The position numbers were made by a program, and so were the translations under genes. 64,000 nt of DNA from Leptidea sinapis (lineage: Eukaryota > Arthropoda > Insecta > Lepidoptera > Pieridae): assembly GCF_905404315.1 (NCBI RefSeq), contig NC_066282.1, positions 2,628,501 to 2,692,500 of the forward strand, written 5' to 3'. Numbering within the stretch: the stretch's first letter is position 1; the number at the start of each line of letters is the position of its first letter. The notes below the pieces were generated by a model. That model saw only the letters and a list, made by a program, of their open reading frames with translations, was not told where the DNA came from and ran no database searches. Shown here one piece after another: positions 35,110 to 46,326 of this stretch.

Positions 35110-35590
35110 AATATCACGAGCTGACCCAGCAAACGTTGTATTGCTATATTAAGGAATTTAAAAAAAATCAATAATTAAAAATTTTGGTGTATAAAAAGTG
35201 GATGACGACCGATTCTCAAACCTACCAAATATAATACAATAATTATTATATTCGATTACAATCTTGCAACCCTTTTGCAGATCTGTGGATGAAACAGAAT
35301 AATATAAAAATCGCGATAAAAAAATAGGTGTTGATTGGTTGTTGGTAGACGGGTGAAATTTTGAAGTTGCATGTATTTTTTAATGCTGAATCAAATTTTG
35401 TCAAAACAAAGGTATATTTAGGGGTGGGCTGGCCTTATTATTTAGGGGTATGTAAAAATAGATGTTTATTGGAATCAAAGACCTAACCAATATAGGTACA
35501 CACTAATTGTCAAACAAATTGGTTTAGTCGTTTCGGAGGAGTTTTGTAGCAAACACCGGGACACGAGAATATTATATATTAGCCCCCTTA
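35110..35590 (+). repeat. AGCTGACCCACCAAACGTTG-family repeat, copy 2
   Basis: Starts GAGCTGACCCAGCAAACGTT and ends with GTTTCGGAGGAGTTTTGTAG and GGACACGAGAATATTATATA. It is longer than the copy at 32475 because of insertions and partial internal duplication (two diverged copies of ACCTA(A/C)CAAATATA). Confidence 0.65.
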
Positions 35591-36089
35591 TTCATAATAG
35601 TCTTCTAACTTAAAGCATTGCTAACTCTCACTCTGTCTTCTTCTATTGACCTAAGTCAGAATGAGAAAAAACACTCCTAAGCGGCTGTTTAATGTTAGCG
35701 GACCATTATGAATTATATTATAGGGTAGTTATTTATTTTTGGGTGTAACCGAAAATAATCGTGAAAAATGGTGTTACGTGACAGTCTCGACCGTGAGTTT
35801 GTCAATTTGAGCTCTCTTTTTTTTAAAAATTACATAGCTATTATTATTTACGTAGATCTATGTATTAGGTACATAGATAAAAATTAGTTTCTTGATGAGA
35901 TGGTTTAAAACTAATACGTAGGTAGGAGATTATGCTAGATTTGGTATTTAGTATCTATATGACTAACGAGACTGTCACTAATGATTACAATATACGCATA
36001 TATCTATAATTGTTAATATACTGCTCCCTTGCATATAAGGGATTATCACTTTACATAGATTGTAATTAAAATAATTTATAAAAAAATTA
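35591..36089. other. AT-rich intergenic region
   Basis: No gene was recognised. Confidence 0.35.
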
Positions 36090-36275
36090 ACCTGTAAATG
36101 TTAAACTAAACGAGTGGCAATGAGTTTCTTACCACTTCTTCTCATTCGAGTTCATTCTTTCCCGAAGCATTGGTAAGTGGTAAACTTAACGTGGTTTAAC
36201 TTTTGGGATCAAACTTGACTTTCATAAGCGTACAAATTGTACCTAAATAAAGAAATTTCATTTCATTTTAAACTT
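36090..36275 (+). repeat. LINE 3'-end type repeat with terminal AATAAA
   Basis: Contains GAGTTTCTTACCACTTCTTC and, near its end, CCTAAATAAAGAAATTTCAT. Reverse-complement relatives are at 14195-14340, 55855-55960 and 56155-56310. This is probably the 3' UTR of a 5'-truncated LINE. Confidence 0.5.
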
Positions 36276-36726
36276 CATGAGTATCATAATGACTAAAGTA
36301 ATTTTGATTTGATTTAAAAGTTGAGTTAAAACGGCGGTTGATTAAGCATTTAAGTAAGGATGGATTATAGTAGCTCTAATAATATGTTTGCGTGTGTTAC
36401 AAAACGTATTATGGTTTGTACAATGTACAGTCATTTTTTTATTGAAGATAATATTAACAAATGAACGTACGGATCAGCTGTTGTTAAGTGATCACCGCCA
36501 CACATATTCTCTTGCAACTTCCAGAGGAACACAGTTATGTTCAAAATAACATCAGAAATAAATTTTCATAACTTAGTTACAGTTACAAGTCTATATCCAT
36601 TAACTAAACATTTTTAGAAATTGCACTTCCGTAAACAATTTCGCGGGATAAAGCTAGTATTACATTTAAATTCAAGAAAAATTATACATTCCTAAAGTAC
36701 GAAATTAGCAGTTGATTAGGTATCCA
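36276..36726. other. intergenic with inverted repeat fragment
   Basis: Contains an inverted GGTGATCACTTAACA-family fragment at about 36455-36540 (TTGTTAAGTGATCACCGCC). Otherwise nothing was recognised. Confidence 0.45.
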
Positions 36727-37044
36727 AGTTCATTACCGTGTTGAGGAAGTACCCGCAGTGTCACCTCGTGGTGATAACTCCACGTACCGCGCTGCGATAG
36801 CCGTGACTAATTACAGGCACACATGCGGGCAGCGCCATAGTATCGATCGCGCCGCCTGCCTCACCACCTGTCGTCGTGGTACAATGGGTTCCGCGCACCT
36901 GCCTCGCTCCTAGCCGCACCACGCGCAGAACCTCACCACCACTCGGCCGGGCAACTCGACCGTCGACGTCACTCCGTCCACGACCGATCGATACCACCCC
37001 ACCACCCTCTCACTTACTGCTGAATCACCAGTGACTCATGAACC
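36727..37044 (+). promoter_or_regulatory. GC-rich upstream region/5' UTR of the FoxJ1-type gene
   Basis: This stretch is clearly more GC- and CpG-rich than its surroundings (for example GGGCAGCGCCATAGTATCGA) and abuts the start codon. An in-frame TGA lies at 37039-37041, two codons before the ATG, so the protein cannot start upstream in this exon. It is probably 5' UTR and proximal promoter. No core element was assigned. Confidence 0.5.
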
Positions 37045-39741
37045 ATGCATATCACATCAGGAATGTCGCCGACGTCCGGCGAAATGCTAGACACAAATCT
37101 CTACGGAGATTCAGGCTGTTTTCAACTGGATCATGCAGTTCCTGAATCTTCTCACACCGTCGAAATCGAATATATATACGAGCAGCCGCAAATCTACGCC
37201 CAGACGGCGCCTGAAGAAAAGATAAAGAAGATCCGACCCAAGAAGATCGCGAAAGATGAAGACACGGACTTAACCAATCTTAATTGGCTGCAGAACATCA
37301 CAAATATAATGTCCATACCGCAGCTTCCTATATCACCAGTGTCGCCGAGCCCGCAGACGACACGCCTGGAGAAGTTTAACAAAACTCTGCTGAAATGCCA
37401 AGAAGACTTTCACTTGAACCGGGATGAATATAAGAATAGCGAGAAAAAGCCTCCTTATTCTTATAGCACGTTGATTTGTATGGCGATGCGGTGTAATAAC
37501 AATAAAATGACTTTATCGGCGATCTACTCGTGGATAAGGGATAACTTTAGGTACTACCAGATCGCAGATCCCACGTGGCAGGTGAGTTAAATATGTTCAG
37601 TAGTGTCCGATAAGATAATGCGTAATTGAAGTTTCACGGTGAATCTAATCACTTTGGATGGATGTATTATAACTTCTAATCAATGATATTGTGTTTGTTT
37701 TGGATATTACGATAAGGTCCTGTTTTATGTTAAACCCCCTTATTAGGATTCTGTATCTAAGTGGGTCAAAGGGTACCGCTAATGCTAAGCCGAGAATATT
37801 CTCTTTCACGCATCAATTCGATAATATATTTATTAAACTAATTTAATATTATCAAGGTATGTAAAAATATGAAAAATTATCAAAATTAAATTCCAATTCC
37901 GTTGCAAACCTATTATAAATTCAAATTATCTTCAGACAAATAGAATGCAAAGAAAAAAAACATTGGACGCAATCTGCTTTAAGTCCGTTAATATTCTAGA
38001 ATATCTTTTAAATTTTCGAGTTTGATAAAATATAATATATTCACAGAAGATTGAATCCGACGTATCCGACATTCATCCAAAACTTAAATTTTTTTTATGT
38101 AAGTAGATATTTTATCAATAACAGTTTATTTTTTAATAGTTTCAAAATTAAAAAGAGTTTGATATTGAATCTTTATTTTTCGTAAAATGCAATAAGCAAA
38201 CAAAAACAAGAAAATAAAAATAAATCTCGACGAATTTTTTGAGAAAATTATATTTGTGTAGATACCTACTTAATTGTATACGGTCGTCCATTATTATTAT
38301 TGAAAATTGAAACCCTTTGGTAACTTAGTAGTTCCGGCCTACTTTTCCCTAATATTTAAACATACGTAAACAAACAGTTTAAATTGACAAGATAGTTAAA
38401 GAGATTAACAAAAATAAATACCTACTTATTCTCATATAAATTAGTAGAGGTTGTATAATTAGAGGTTTTCCATATTATTACTATTATGTAACTGTAATAG
38501 TGTCCTAATGGATTTAAGGCTCTAATAAAAATACCATTTAAGTATAATTTCTATAAGACTGGTTATATCTATGAGCATGTCTAGTACTTTTATATATAAT
38601 TTTCACCTTCACTTTTGTGTTCACAATCTGAAAAGGGACCTTTATATGTTAGATAATTTATACGTCTTACAGCCTTTTGCTGTTAGTCAACCGATGAAAA
38701 CATGCCAGGTTTATTACTTGCGATTTGTATGTCACTTACTGTTAGTGTCATTGCTCAAAATAGAAGTTTCAGTCAACTTCAATTTTTTCGACGTTGTCAC
38801 AGCTGTCTAGTCTGTCAGTCTATCTAGATTCTAGACGAATTAATGGTCCAAGCTTTTTAGATAATGTTTGTAAGCGGCACCGCTTACCCGTAAATATTTT
38901 TTATTACTTTTTTTTGTCCGGGCAGGGAAAGGTCAAAGACCATGCAGCCTTATTTATTTTTCATATCAAATTACATTCCTTCCACTATAATGACAAGCTT
39001 GGCAATTATACAAATATCTCACATTTGAATCACGCAAAATGAATTAAAACTATGGGTTTTAATGATAGGTATTATATTTTAGAGAAATTTAAATCAAAAT
39101 TGTTTTTATTTCTAGATACCATTTTTGAACATGTGTAACGATGTTTTATAGAATTTATTATACCTAGCCTATTGTGAGTGCAAATGAGCACACAATCTAC
39201 AGATTGTGTGGTCATAATACAATAAATTACTAAAATAAATATAATTCGATGAAAAAGCGAGTAGGTAGAAAAATATGTAATCTGAAAATATTTTTGATTA
39301 CAGAATTCTATAAGGCATAATCTATCACTTAACAAGGTGTTTGCAAAAGTAGCGAGATCAAAGCACGAACCTGGAAAAGGTGGCTTCTGGAAGTTAGACC
39401 TCACCTCTTTGGAAGGTACAAAACGAATTTCAAACCGACCAATAAAAAAGAAGAAAGTTGAAAAAGATAAAAGCGAAATCAGTGTTGCCGTATCAAATAT
39501 TCCACAGATTAATAATAGTACACCTGACAATATTGGTCAAGCTGTTACAATACATTTACCTGAGTTTGTCCAACCTTTGTCTAATACTATGGAACATGTT
39601 GGAGCTAATGTTATCGTGGAGCCGGCTGTGCCACCTCCGTTAATGGCTGAAGACGACCTGTCCTCTTTACTTCTCAATCCAACTGAATGGGATGATTTGC
39701 AATTGGATATGTTTGATTACCTGGATCCCTGCTTTAAGTGA
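37045..39741 (+). CDS. forkhead transcription factor, FoxJ1 type
   Basis: A winged-helix DNA-binding protein. FoxJ1 factors switch on motile-cilium and flagellum genes, so in an insect the likely sites are sperm and ciliated sensory cells (inferred). The two exons are 37045-37581 and 39304-39741, with a 1722-base GT..AG intron, giving 324 aa. The forkhead domain starts at about residue 135 with KPPYSYSTLICMAM. It runs through LSAIYSWIRDNFRYYQIADPTWQ at the exon end, then continues across the splice as NSIRHNLSLNKVFAKVARSK and HEPGKGGFWKLD. The intron lies inside the recognition region. The N-terminal motif TDLTNLNWLQNI, well before the domain, matches the LTSLQWLQ-type motif of FoxJ1, which is the best evidence for this subfamily. 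A basic stretch (RPIKKKKVEK) follows the domain. The C-terminus is acidic and hydrophobic (LNPTEWDDLQLDMFDYLDP), likely transactivating. The start is set by an in-frame stop two codons upstream. A GTGAGT overlaps the stop codon, so an alternative longer C-terminus is possible. Confidence 0.93.
37582..39303 (+). other. intron of the FoxJ1-type gene
   Basis: Begins GTGAGTTAAA and ends in TTACAG just before AATTCTATAAGGCA. The interior is AT-rich with no recognisable nested gene. Open stretches on either strand are short and unsupported. Confidence 0.85.
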
Positions 39742-42584
39742 GTATTTAAATTAATAGACATTATTATCTTATTGCCGTGACTTTGTTCGCGTGAAACTAT
39801 ATCACGCTTCCTCAGAAACTCTTCAGAACCCCGGAATAAAATGTCCTTTTGACAACATGTGTGGAAAATTTTATAAGCATTGGATGAGTATCTAGTAAAA
39901 CAAATACGCATTCAAATTAATTATTGTTATTATTATTTTTATAGCTAGGATATTAAGACTATTATTTATTAGGTATTAAATATATTTTGAGATTTGTCCA
40001 AATGTTTTCCTTGTCGAGAGATTTCTCTGAAGCTATGAATATCTTTTGCTTTTAATGTACTTTTAACATAATAATTATTTGAGTAAGAATAGGCACCTAC
40101 TTAACCTATTTGTCCCTAGGATTTGTAGTGTGGTTTTATTATAAAGTGTAATTTAAAAATCTTAGTTTTTTTTAAGGAATCTTCTAAGTGAGCCGTTCTA
40201 TTGAGTGATTGCAGTAATTTCTGTATTCCATGTTTTGCCTTATAACAGTTTATAGTCTGTAAAACAATATGTACCTAAAGGTAGGGAGGAAAACTAAGGT
40301 TATGGAACGGTATTTAGCTGTACGGGGATTGTTGAAAATGTATATTAAAAATATATAGGTATCTTTACCGTCCAGTATTTCATATTATGATATAGTTTGT
40401 AGGCAGTAGAATTTTTATACCTTATTGAATAGACGAAGCTGAAACATACTTCTAGAGTAGGTACCGTCGCAATCACAAGTGGAACTTATAATTATATTTT
40501 AGGCTTTAAAGGATCGCAAGACATAATGTGTGGTTCCGTGATTTGCAAAGTAAATAAATTAAATAGTTAGTAGTTTCTTATTATGTCTGTCTGTGTAAAC
40601 AAGGTAATTAAATGTAGTTTTTTATAACGATTTTGTGATAAAAAAAAGCGAAAGATTTTCGTATATAGTATCTACAGTATGTAAGAGTAGCAGCACTAGT
40701 CAATACTTAGCCAATGTAGGGTTTTATTCTATTTATTTCAACTATATAAGTAGATAGATAACAACAGTTAGAACTTTTTAATGTGTTCTAAATATTTCAA
40801 AATGTAATATATTGATAAACTAGCCTCAAGATGTTTTACTTAAATGTGTCATCTACAATTACAATAAAACGTTATATTTATGTTCACCTACTTATGTAAT
40901 CACGTTCAGTTGTGACTGCCAATTGAAACATTTTGTGTAAAAAAAAAAGTTTTGATAGCTCGCATTTTTATACAAGGCATCGCAGAATATTTTACTGCGA
41001 GGGGATCCGAAAACGAACTTTCAAAGCAAACACAGATATGGAGTGTCATCACATACTAGATAATAAAACTTAAAAGTATTAACCTGATCATTTTTTATGA
41101 AACCGATTTAACGAAACTTGCTCAACAATAATTAAATGTATAAAAAATATTTATTTAGAAGGTATCACTCTTCAAATATTTTAAAGGTAATGTTTTACTA
41201 TCATAATGTAACACAGAGATAGTAAAACAATGTATGGATAACATACATAACATACTTTAAGTCTTGTATTAACGTAAAAAGCTCAATTATAAAATTGATT
41301 ATTTATTTATTTTATAGCAAATTATTGTATTTAACACGCTCAAATGCTAAGCTTAACATGTCTTAAAGACCTTTTTTACTTTTAAATTGATGAATACAAA
41401 TTTTGTGAAAATGTTGTATTACAAGAACTATCAGTATTCCGTCCAGTATTGAAATTAGTTTGTAACGTTTGCTCAGCACTATGTGTATTTAAATATATTT
41501 TTAATATTATATCCGTAAGCGACTTTGAATTTGGTTGTTAGAAAAATATAGCATAGGTATAGATACAAACTATGCAAAAAAAATTACAAATTTGGATTTA
41601 AGACCCTTTTCTCAGTCCAGCCTTAGACAAAATTATATGTTTACCAATTATAAATTAATAATATTATTACTCGTCCTGACTGACTCGTAAATGCAGAGTT
41701 AAATCACTGGGACGCCAAACTTGAAATCTTGCACAAATATTCTCAAGAGCCACAAGCGAACTGGGAAGGATTCTATGTAATTTCACCCCTAAGGGGATGA
41801 AATGAGGGGTGGATAATCTGCGAGACTTTCAAAGTAAGATGTAGGAAATTTCATATTGATAAGTTTTTCTAGTTTCAGTTTAGTCTTTTTGTAAACGTTT
41901 GTCTGTTGTACTGTGTAAATACAATTAGCTACTCTAGTTAATAGTGTATGCGTATATAGTTATAGTTTTATCTACAGTTACTTCTTGCCCTTTAGGTAAG
42001 ACTTTCTTATGTTAGGTTATAGTGCAATAACACATATTTCAAATAATAAATACAGTACCTATTAATTATAATGCACATAAATAGAAGGTAGGTACTTAGT
42101 ATTCCAAAATGGATAATAGAAAGCATGTATCTATATGTAATAGATGGTATACTTTATGTTTAGAAAAATATCTAGTCATTTAAGTGTAGGAATAGATTTT
42201 TATAAACGGTTCTTTAAACTTGAATCTTTTTGACTTTGTGTGGAAATATGTTATATCAGAATGTTATGTTTAATCTGGTGAAAAAAAGAAAAGTTTTTCA
42301 AAACAAGTCTTTTAATAAGCACTATTTTATTATCCAAAGATGCTGCATCTATCAGCATGATTTTCTAATCCTTGGTAATGTAATTTGTGTCCGACTGTAC
42401 TTGACGTATGAAAATGGTTGTAACGTGGCTCACTTCTTGTATTGTGCGATTTGTTCTTGTAGAGTTGAAATAAAGATATTATGATGAAAAGAGTTTATTT
42501 ATTTGTTATCTATCCCTATTTTACGTTGAACGGCTTGTAGGTGTATCTGTGGGCTTCTGACACCAGCGCGCAGCTGCAACTTCT
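39742..42584. other. AT-rich intergenic region 3' of FoxJ1
   Basis: Begins with the probable FoxJ1 3' UTR. AATAAA at 39835-39840 is one possible poly(A) signal. About 2.8 kb in which no gene was recognised. A more GC-rich patch at about 41690-41870 looks repeat-derived but no second copy was seen here. Confidence 0.4.
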
Positions 42585-42805
42585 CTTCAGCCTAGCGAAA
42601 CTCTTAGAAAAAAGCGATTAACTCGATTGTATGAAACGTGCAGTCATTGATAGTTTGACAGATGACGGCTTTAATCTTGTAAAAAACGGAGATAGCCCAA
42701 ATTAACTACGATTTAAGCAACTGTTCGCTTTCAAAGTTAGCCGGATTATACTTCGTCGTCAATCGCCATACTGTAATTACTTACTACTGTTTCAAACTTA
42801 AGTCA
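42585..42805 (-). repeat. dispersed repeat, inverted relative of 25150-25445
   Basis: In reverse complement it carries TATAATCCGGCTAACTTTGA, AAGCGAACAGTTGCTTAAAT, TTTTTTACAAGATTAAAGCC and CTATCAATGACTGCACGTTT, in the order seen at 25150-25445. Confidence 0.65.
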
Positions 42806-43674
42806 AATCACTGCACGTTTAACACTAAACTACAATGTCACCATCTTATCTGTGAACTGATGGTTGTCGCCATCGTCGTTTCAGAGTTGCTAATTAATTC
42901 CAATGTGCACAAAAGTCGGGAAAGTCGACACATTTTTATTTTTATTATTTAGTAACACATAGAATTATTTAGGAACACTCGAAAGTAGTAGACGCTGGCA
43001 GTCGAATGACATTTAAACATGGCGACCGTAGTTCCTATTTTTGCCACTTCACAGTTATGTTGGTATTGTATTATAAATTTCACTTTTTACTTCGGCAGTC
43101 CCGCCCACAGAACAGAAAAAACTAGTGGAAGTGGCATGTGGGCGACCTGTGGTACCCTGTCGCCACTATTGTGTACGAATGTACCTACTCGAAGGCCAAG
43201 TGAGCCAGTCTTTTGACGTCAAGTGAAGTATAATTATCTTTTAAAAAAATACAAATATACCTTATTGTGCCCTTTTTGACTCTAGAAATAAAATATGTCA
43301 TTGCCGCAATAAAAATATGTCCAACGAGGGGATTTCCTATCATCGGTAATCATAATTTTCCGATTTAAATACAATTAATATTTTTTATGTGGTGTGCAAA
43401 ACATACAATTGCCCTCCAGAATTAAAAATTAACTATAAAATTACGACGTATGGTTCATTTACCTTTACGTTTAATCGAAGTAACTTATGTTAGAATAATT
43501 AATATAAACAATAAAAATATCTTGCTACTCAACAAGTGCATGCATGTACATATCGATATAATTGTATCGAAATAAATTTTATCTTTATAAATTGTTTTCA
43601 AGTATTGCTCTTTTCCATGCATCATGCGATAAGGGTGTAAGTAAGCAAAATTTTATATTGCCTCTACGTAGTAC
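42806..43674. other. intergenic region
   Basis: No gene was recognised. The open stretch at 43019-43216 has no family features. Confidence 0.35.
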
Positions 43675-43875
43675 TTATATCCTATTTGCTTCCCTTTAGT
43701 GTACCGTGCAGCAGTGATAATATTGAAGCTTATGATTTTAATAATATTACGCACATTCAGACAAATTATCTAGCCTCAGACTATGTATGTACCAGACATG
43801 TATGTATGTGCAAGACAGATATATATTAAATACAATTTATTATATCCGAGTTATAACTCGGATAATAGATAAGAT
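43675..43875 (+). repeat. left copy of a 201-bp direct duplication flanking a LINE
   Basis: Runs from TTATATCCTATTTGCTTCCC to GGATAATAGATAAGAT. It is nearly identical to 46126-46326; I see two base differences (A for C in ATATATTAAATAC, T for A in GATAATAGAT). It directly abuts the TTA-repeat tail of the LINE at 43876. The best explanation is a very long target-site duplication made on insertion. Confidence 0.85.
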
Positions 43876-43975
43876 TTATTATTATTATTATTTGAAGAGG
43901 GTGGCTATTTCCTGGTCCTAAAAGGTTCCTAGTAACACCGCGTCCAGAATTGGACTATTGTGTTCGCCACTCATA

Positions 43976-44404
43976 CTAAAGCTCATCGTCAAGCCCTGCC
44001 GCCTTTACGAACCGCAGTAGTTCCTTGACGCGAGTGTTGCAAACACTATCTGGTGGTACGAAGTAGTTACCAAAGATTGTGTTACGCTTATGCATTAGTG
44101 GGCCGCAGTCGCAGAGTAGATGAATAGGTGTTTCATCATCCTCAAGGCAGAACCTGCAAGCTTTGTCGCTTCTGATGCCGACCACACTGAGGTGCTTGTT
44201 TAGGCGACAGTGCCCGGTTAGCATCCTAGTGAGTATGCATAGATTTTTCCTGTTCAATGATAGGGCTTCATTCGCATAGCTACTGTTGAATGCTCTTATC
44301 AGTGCTTTAGAGTGGTTTAAACCTGAAGAGTTGTTCCAGCGTTTAAGTGCTTCTTGTTTACATTGGTTACTCAGGGTGTGTCGGATGGCGCTCTTGGGCC
44401 ACAA
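43976..44404 (-). pseudogene. LINE ORF2 C-terminus with zinc knuckle
   Basis: Continues from the RNase H frame. It contains LTRMLTGHCRLNKHLSVVG and then CRFCLEDDETPIHLLCDC, a Cys-Cys-His-Cys knuckle, ending at a stop at 43976. This C-terminal knuckle follows RNase H in I-, R1- and LOA-type LINEs. Confidence 0.85.
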
Positions 44405-45321
44405 ATGGGTTCCGGACCATATCGGACTGCTTTAGCCCCAGCTCTTGCGAGCTCATCGGCCATTTCATTGCCTATGATTCCGGCATGCCCTGGGACCCAT
44501 CTGAGAATCACTCTGTTTTTCATGCCTATTGAATACAGGCATTCAACGCAATTATTGACTAACTTAGACGACGTCAAGTCAGCGTCTAAAGCCAACAATG
44601 CTGCCTGACTATCAGAGTGAATGTATATGTTATGATTGAAGTAGCCTTTTTGGATATTGGTTTCCGCACATTCCAGGATGGCGTACACCTCTGCTTGAAA
44701 TATGGAGGTAAAGCTTCCCAGGTTTGTGCTGGATTTAAACCTGGGGCGTTCTCCATAGACCCCACAGCCGACTTCATTTTCCATTTTGGACCCATCGGTG
44801 AACCACATGAGGCTCCCGTCCTTCCACGTGACTTTGTTGTTCATCCAGTCGTCCCTGGAAGGTAGTTCCACGATATAGTGTTTAACAGAGATTAATTGTG
44901 GAATCATCTGATCAGGTAACATGCCTAATATGTGGTCTCGCAGAACTGAGTCCTCTAAGGTCCTAAGCGTTTGCGACATCCAGTTACATGAACCCCCCTG
45001 GGCGATTGCCCTCAGCATGCTTGCCTTCGCCTCTTGCTGTATGAACAGTGGAAGAGGCGGTAGGTTTAGCATTGCTTCAATGGCCGCACCAGGAGTAGAC
45101 GTCACGGCTCCGGTTACCAACATACAGGCAAGTCTCTGCAGGCTATTTAGTCTGTCTGCAGTTGTTTTCTGGTTGGCTTTGTTCCACCACACAATGGAGG
45201 CGTATGTGATTGTTGGTCTCACAATTGCTTTGAATAGCCATAGGAGGATCTTGGGGCGCATTCCCCAATGTCTCCCTACCAGACGTCGACATACACCCAA
45301 GGTTGTTTTAGCCTTTTTCAC
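44371..45321 (-). pseudogene. LINE RT connection and RNase H domain
   Basis: Starts with the RT thumb/connection region (KTTLGVCRRLVGRHWG, IVRPTITYASIVWW). It then has a complete-looking RNase H domain: MWFTDGSKMENEVGCGVYG (first Asp), FQAEVYAILECAE (Glu), IHSDSQAALLAL (Asp) and RWVPGHAGIIGNEMADELAR (His/Asp). All four catalytic positions appear conserved. The frame ends by a shift near 44390, and the C-terminal part continues in another frame. Antisense open stretches over this region are shadows. Confidence 0.88.
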
Positions 45322-46125
45322 GACTTTGTCGATGTGAGAATTCCATGTGAGTTTCTGGTCGAATGTGACTCCCAGATACTTAACCTCAGCTGAGAATTAC
45401 AAAGTAGAGCCGTTCAAGGTGGGAGTTTCCTCGTGAATGGCACAATAACAGTCTTTCCTGCGTTGACTGAGAGTTTGTTGGCTGTACACCACTGTGAGAT
45501 GGTGTTTAGCGCCTTTTGCAATATAGAGCTTAGTAAGCTTTGGCAGAAACCTCTGACGATAATAACTAGGTCGTCTGCGTACCCTAGTGCATCAATTCTG
45601 AGTTCTGCCAGCTTACTAAGTAGTTCGTCTACTGCTAGTGTCCATAGAAGTGGCGAAAGAACGCCACCTTGTGGGCAACCTCGCGTAGTGTATAGCTCCA
45701 GTGATGTCCCATGGAGGGAGATTAGAGCTTTGCGATTTGAGAGCATTGACCTTACCCATTTGACAGTGGTGGAGTCTACATTTTTGTTAATTAGTCCCTT
45801 CACTAGCGTGTCTGTCGGGGTATTGTCAAAGGCGCCCTCAATGTCTAGAAACGCACAGAGTGCAATCTGTTTGTCTTGTAACGCCTTCTCGACTCTATCC
45901 ACAAGTTGTAGAAGGGCCGTTTCTGTAGACCTGCCTCTACAGTAGGCGTGTGGAGAACTATGAATGGGCTTTAGGCTTAGAGCATGCTCTCTTATGTGTC
46001 TGTCCAAGACTTTCTCAATAACCTTCAGGAGAAAGGAGGTAAGGCTTATGGGTCTGAAGGAGCATGGCAGGGAGTAGTCCTTTCTGCCTGCCTTAGGTAT
46101 AAATAGTACTTTAGCCCTAGTAGTA
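45322..46125 (-). pseudogene. LINE reverse transcriptase domain
   Basis: Reads KVLFIPKAGRKDY, FRPISLTSFLLKVIEK, AYCRGRSTETALLQLV, FLDIEGAFDN (first catalytic Asp block), GCPQGGVLSPLLW and LGYADDLVIIVRG (catalytic Asp pair), then NKLSVNAGKT. The frame then shifts near 45410. VKYLGVTFDQKLTWNSHID is read in the next frame, leading into the RNase H part. The conserved catalytic residues are present, but the frame is broken and the N-terminal RT and the endonuclease are absent. Confidence 0.88.
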
Positions 46126-46326
46126 TTATATCCTATTTGCTTCCCTTTAGTGTACCGTGCAGCAGTGATAATATTGAAGCTTATGATTTTAATAATATTA
46201 CGCACATTCAGACAAATTATCTAGCCTCAGACTATGTATGTACCAGACATGTATGTATGTGCAAGACAGATATATATTCAATACAATTTATTATATCCGA
46301 GTTATAACTCGGATAAAAGATAAGAT
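46126..46326 (+). repeat. right copy of the 201-bp direct duplication
   Basis: Nearly identical to 43675-43875. To its right the sequence continues to GTTTGCACCTACCGGGACTG at about 46357-46376, which resembles the inverted head of the tRNA-derived SINE. The LINE therefore seems to have inserted into an older SINE copy lying in minus orientation (about 46195-46400). Confidence 0.85.

Larger units (their letters stand above)
43876..46125 (-). mobile_element. 5'-truncated RNase H-type LINE (I/R1/LOA group) with TAA-repeat tail
   Basis: A minus-strand LINE of about 2250 bases. Its 3' end is a (TAA)n tail, seen on the plus strand as TTATTATTATTATTATTT at 43876-43893. The 5' end is truncated inside the RT domain. 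The content from 5' to 3' is RT, RNase H and a C-terminal zinc knuckle. The TAA tail and RNase H are typical of the I superfamily. Two frameshifts and a stop (near 45410 and 44390) inactivate it. Both sides are bounded by the 201-bp direct duplication. Confidence 0.9.

Noticed and set aside
36761..36997. Minus-strand open frame upstream of FoxJ1
   Set aside because: It lies in a short CpG-rich stretch where stops are rare. It has no domain and overlaps the likely 5' UTR.
45433..45945. 170-codon plus-strand frame, and the frames at 44354-44865 and 44921-45337
   Set aside because: Antisense shadows of the LINE RT and RNase H coding region.
43675..46326. 201-bp repeats as LTRs of an LTR retrotransposon
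   Set aside because: There are no TG..CA ends, primer-binding site or polypurine tract. The enclosed ORFs are LINE-type RT with RNase H and a C-terminal knuckle, and the element has its own TAA tail.
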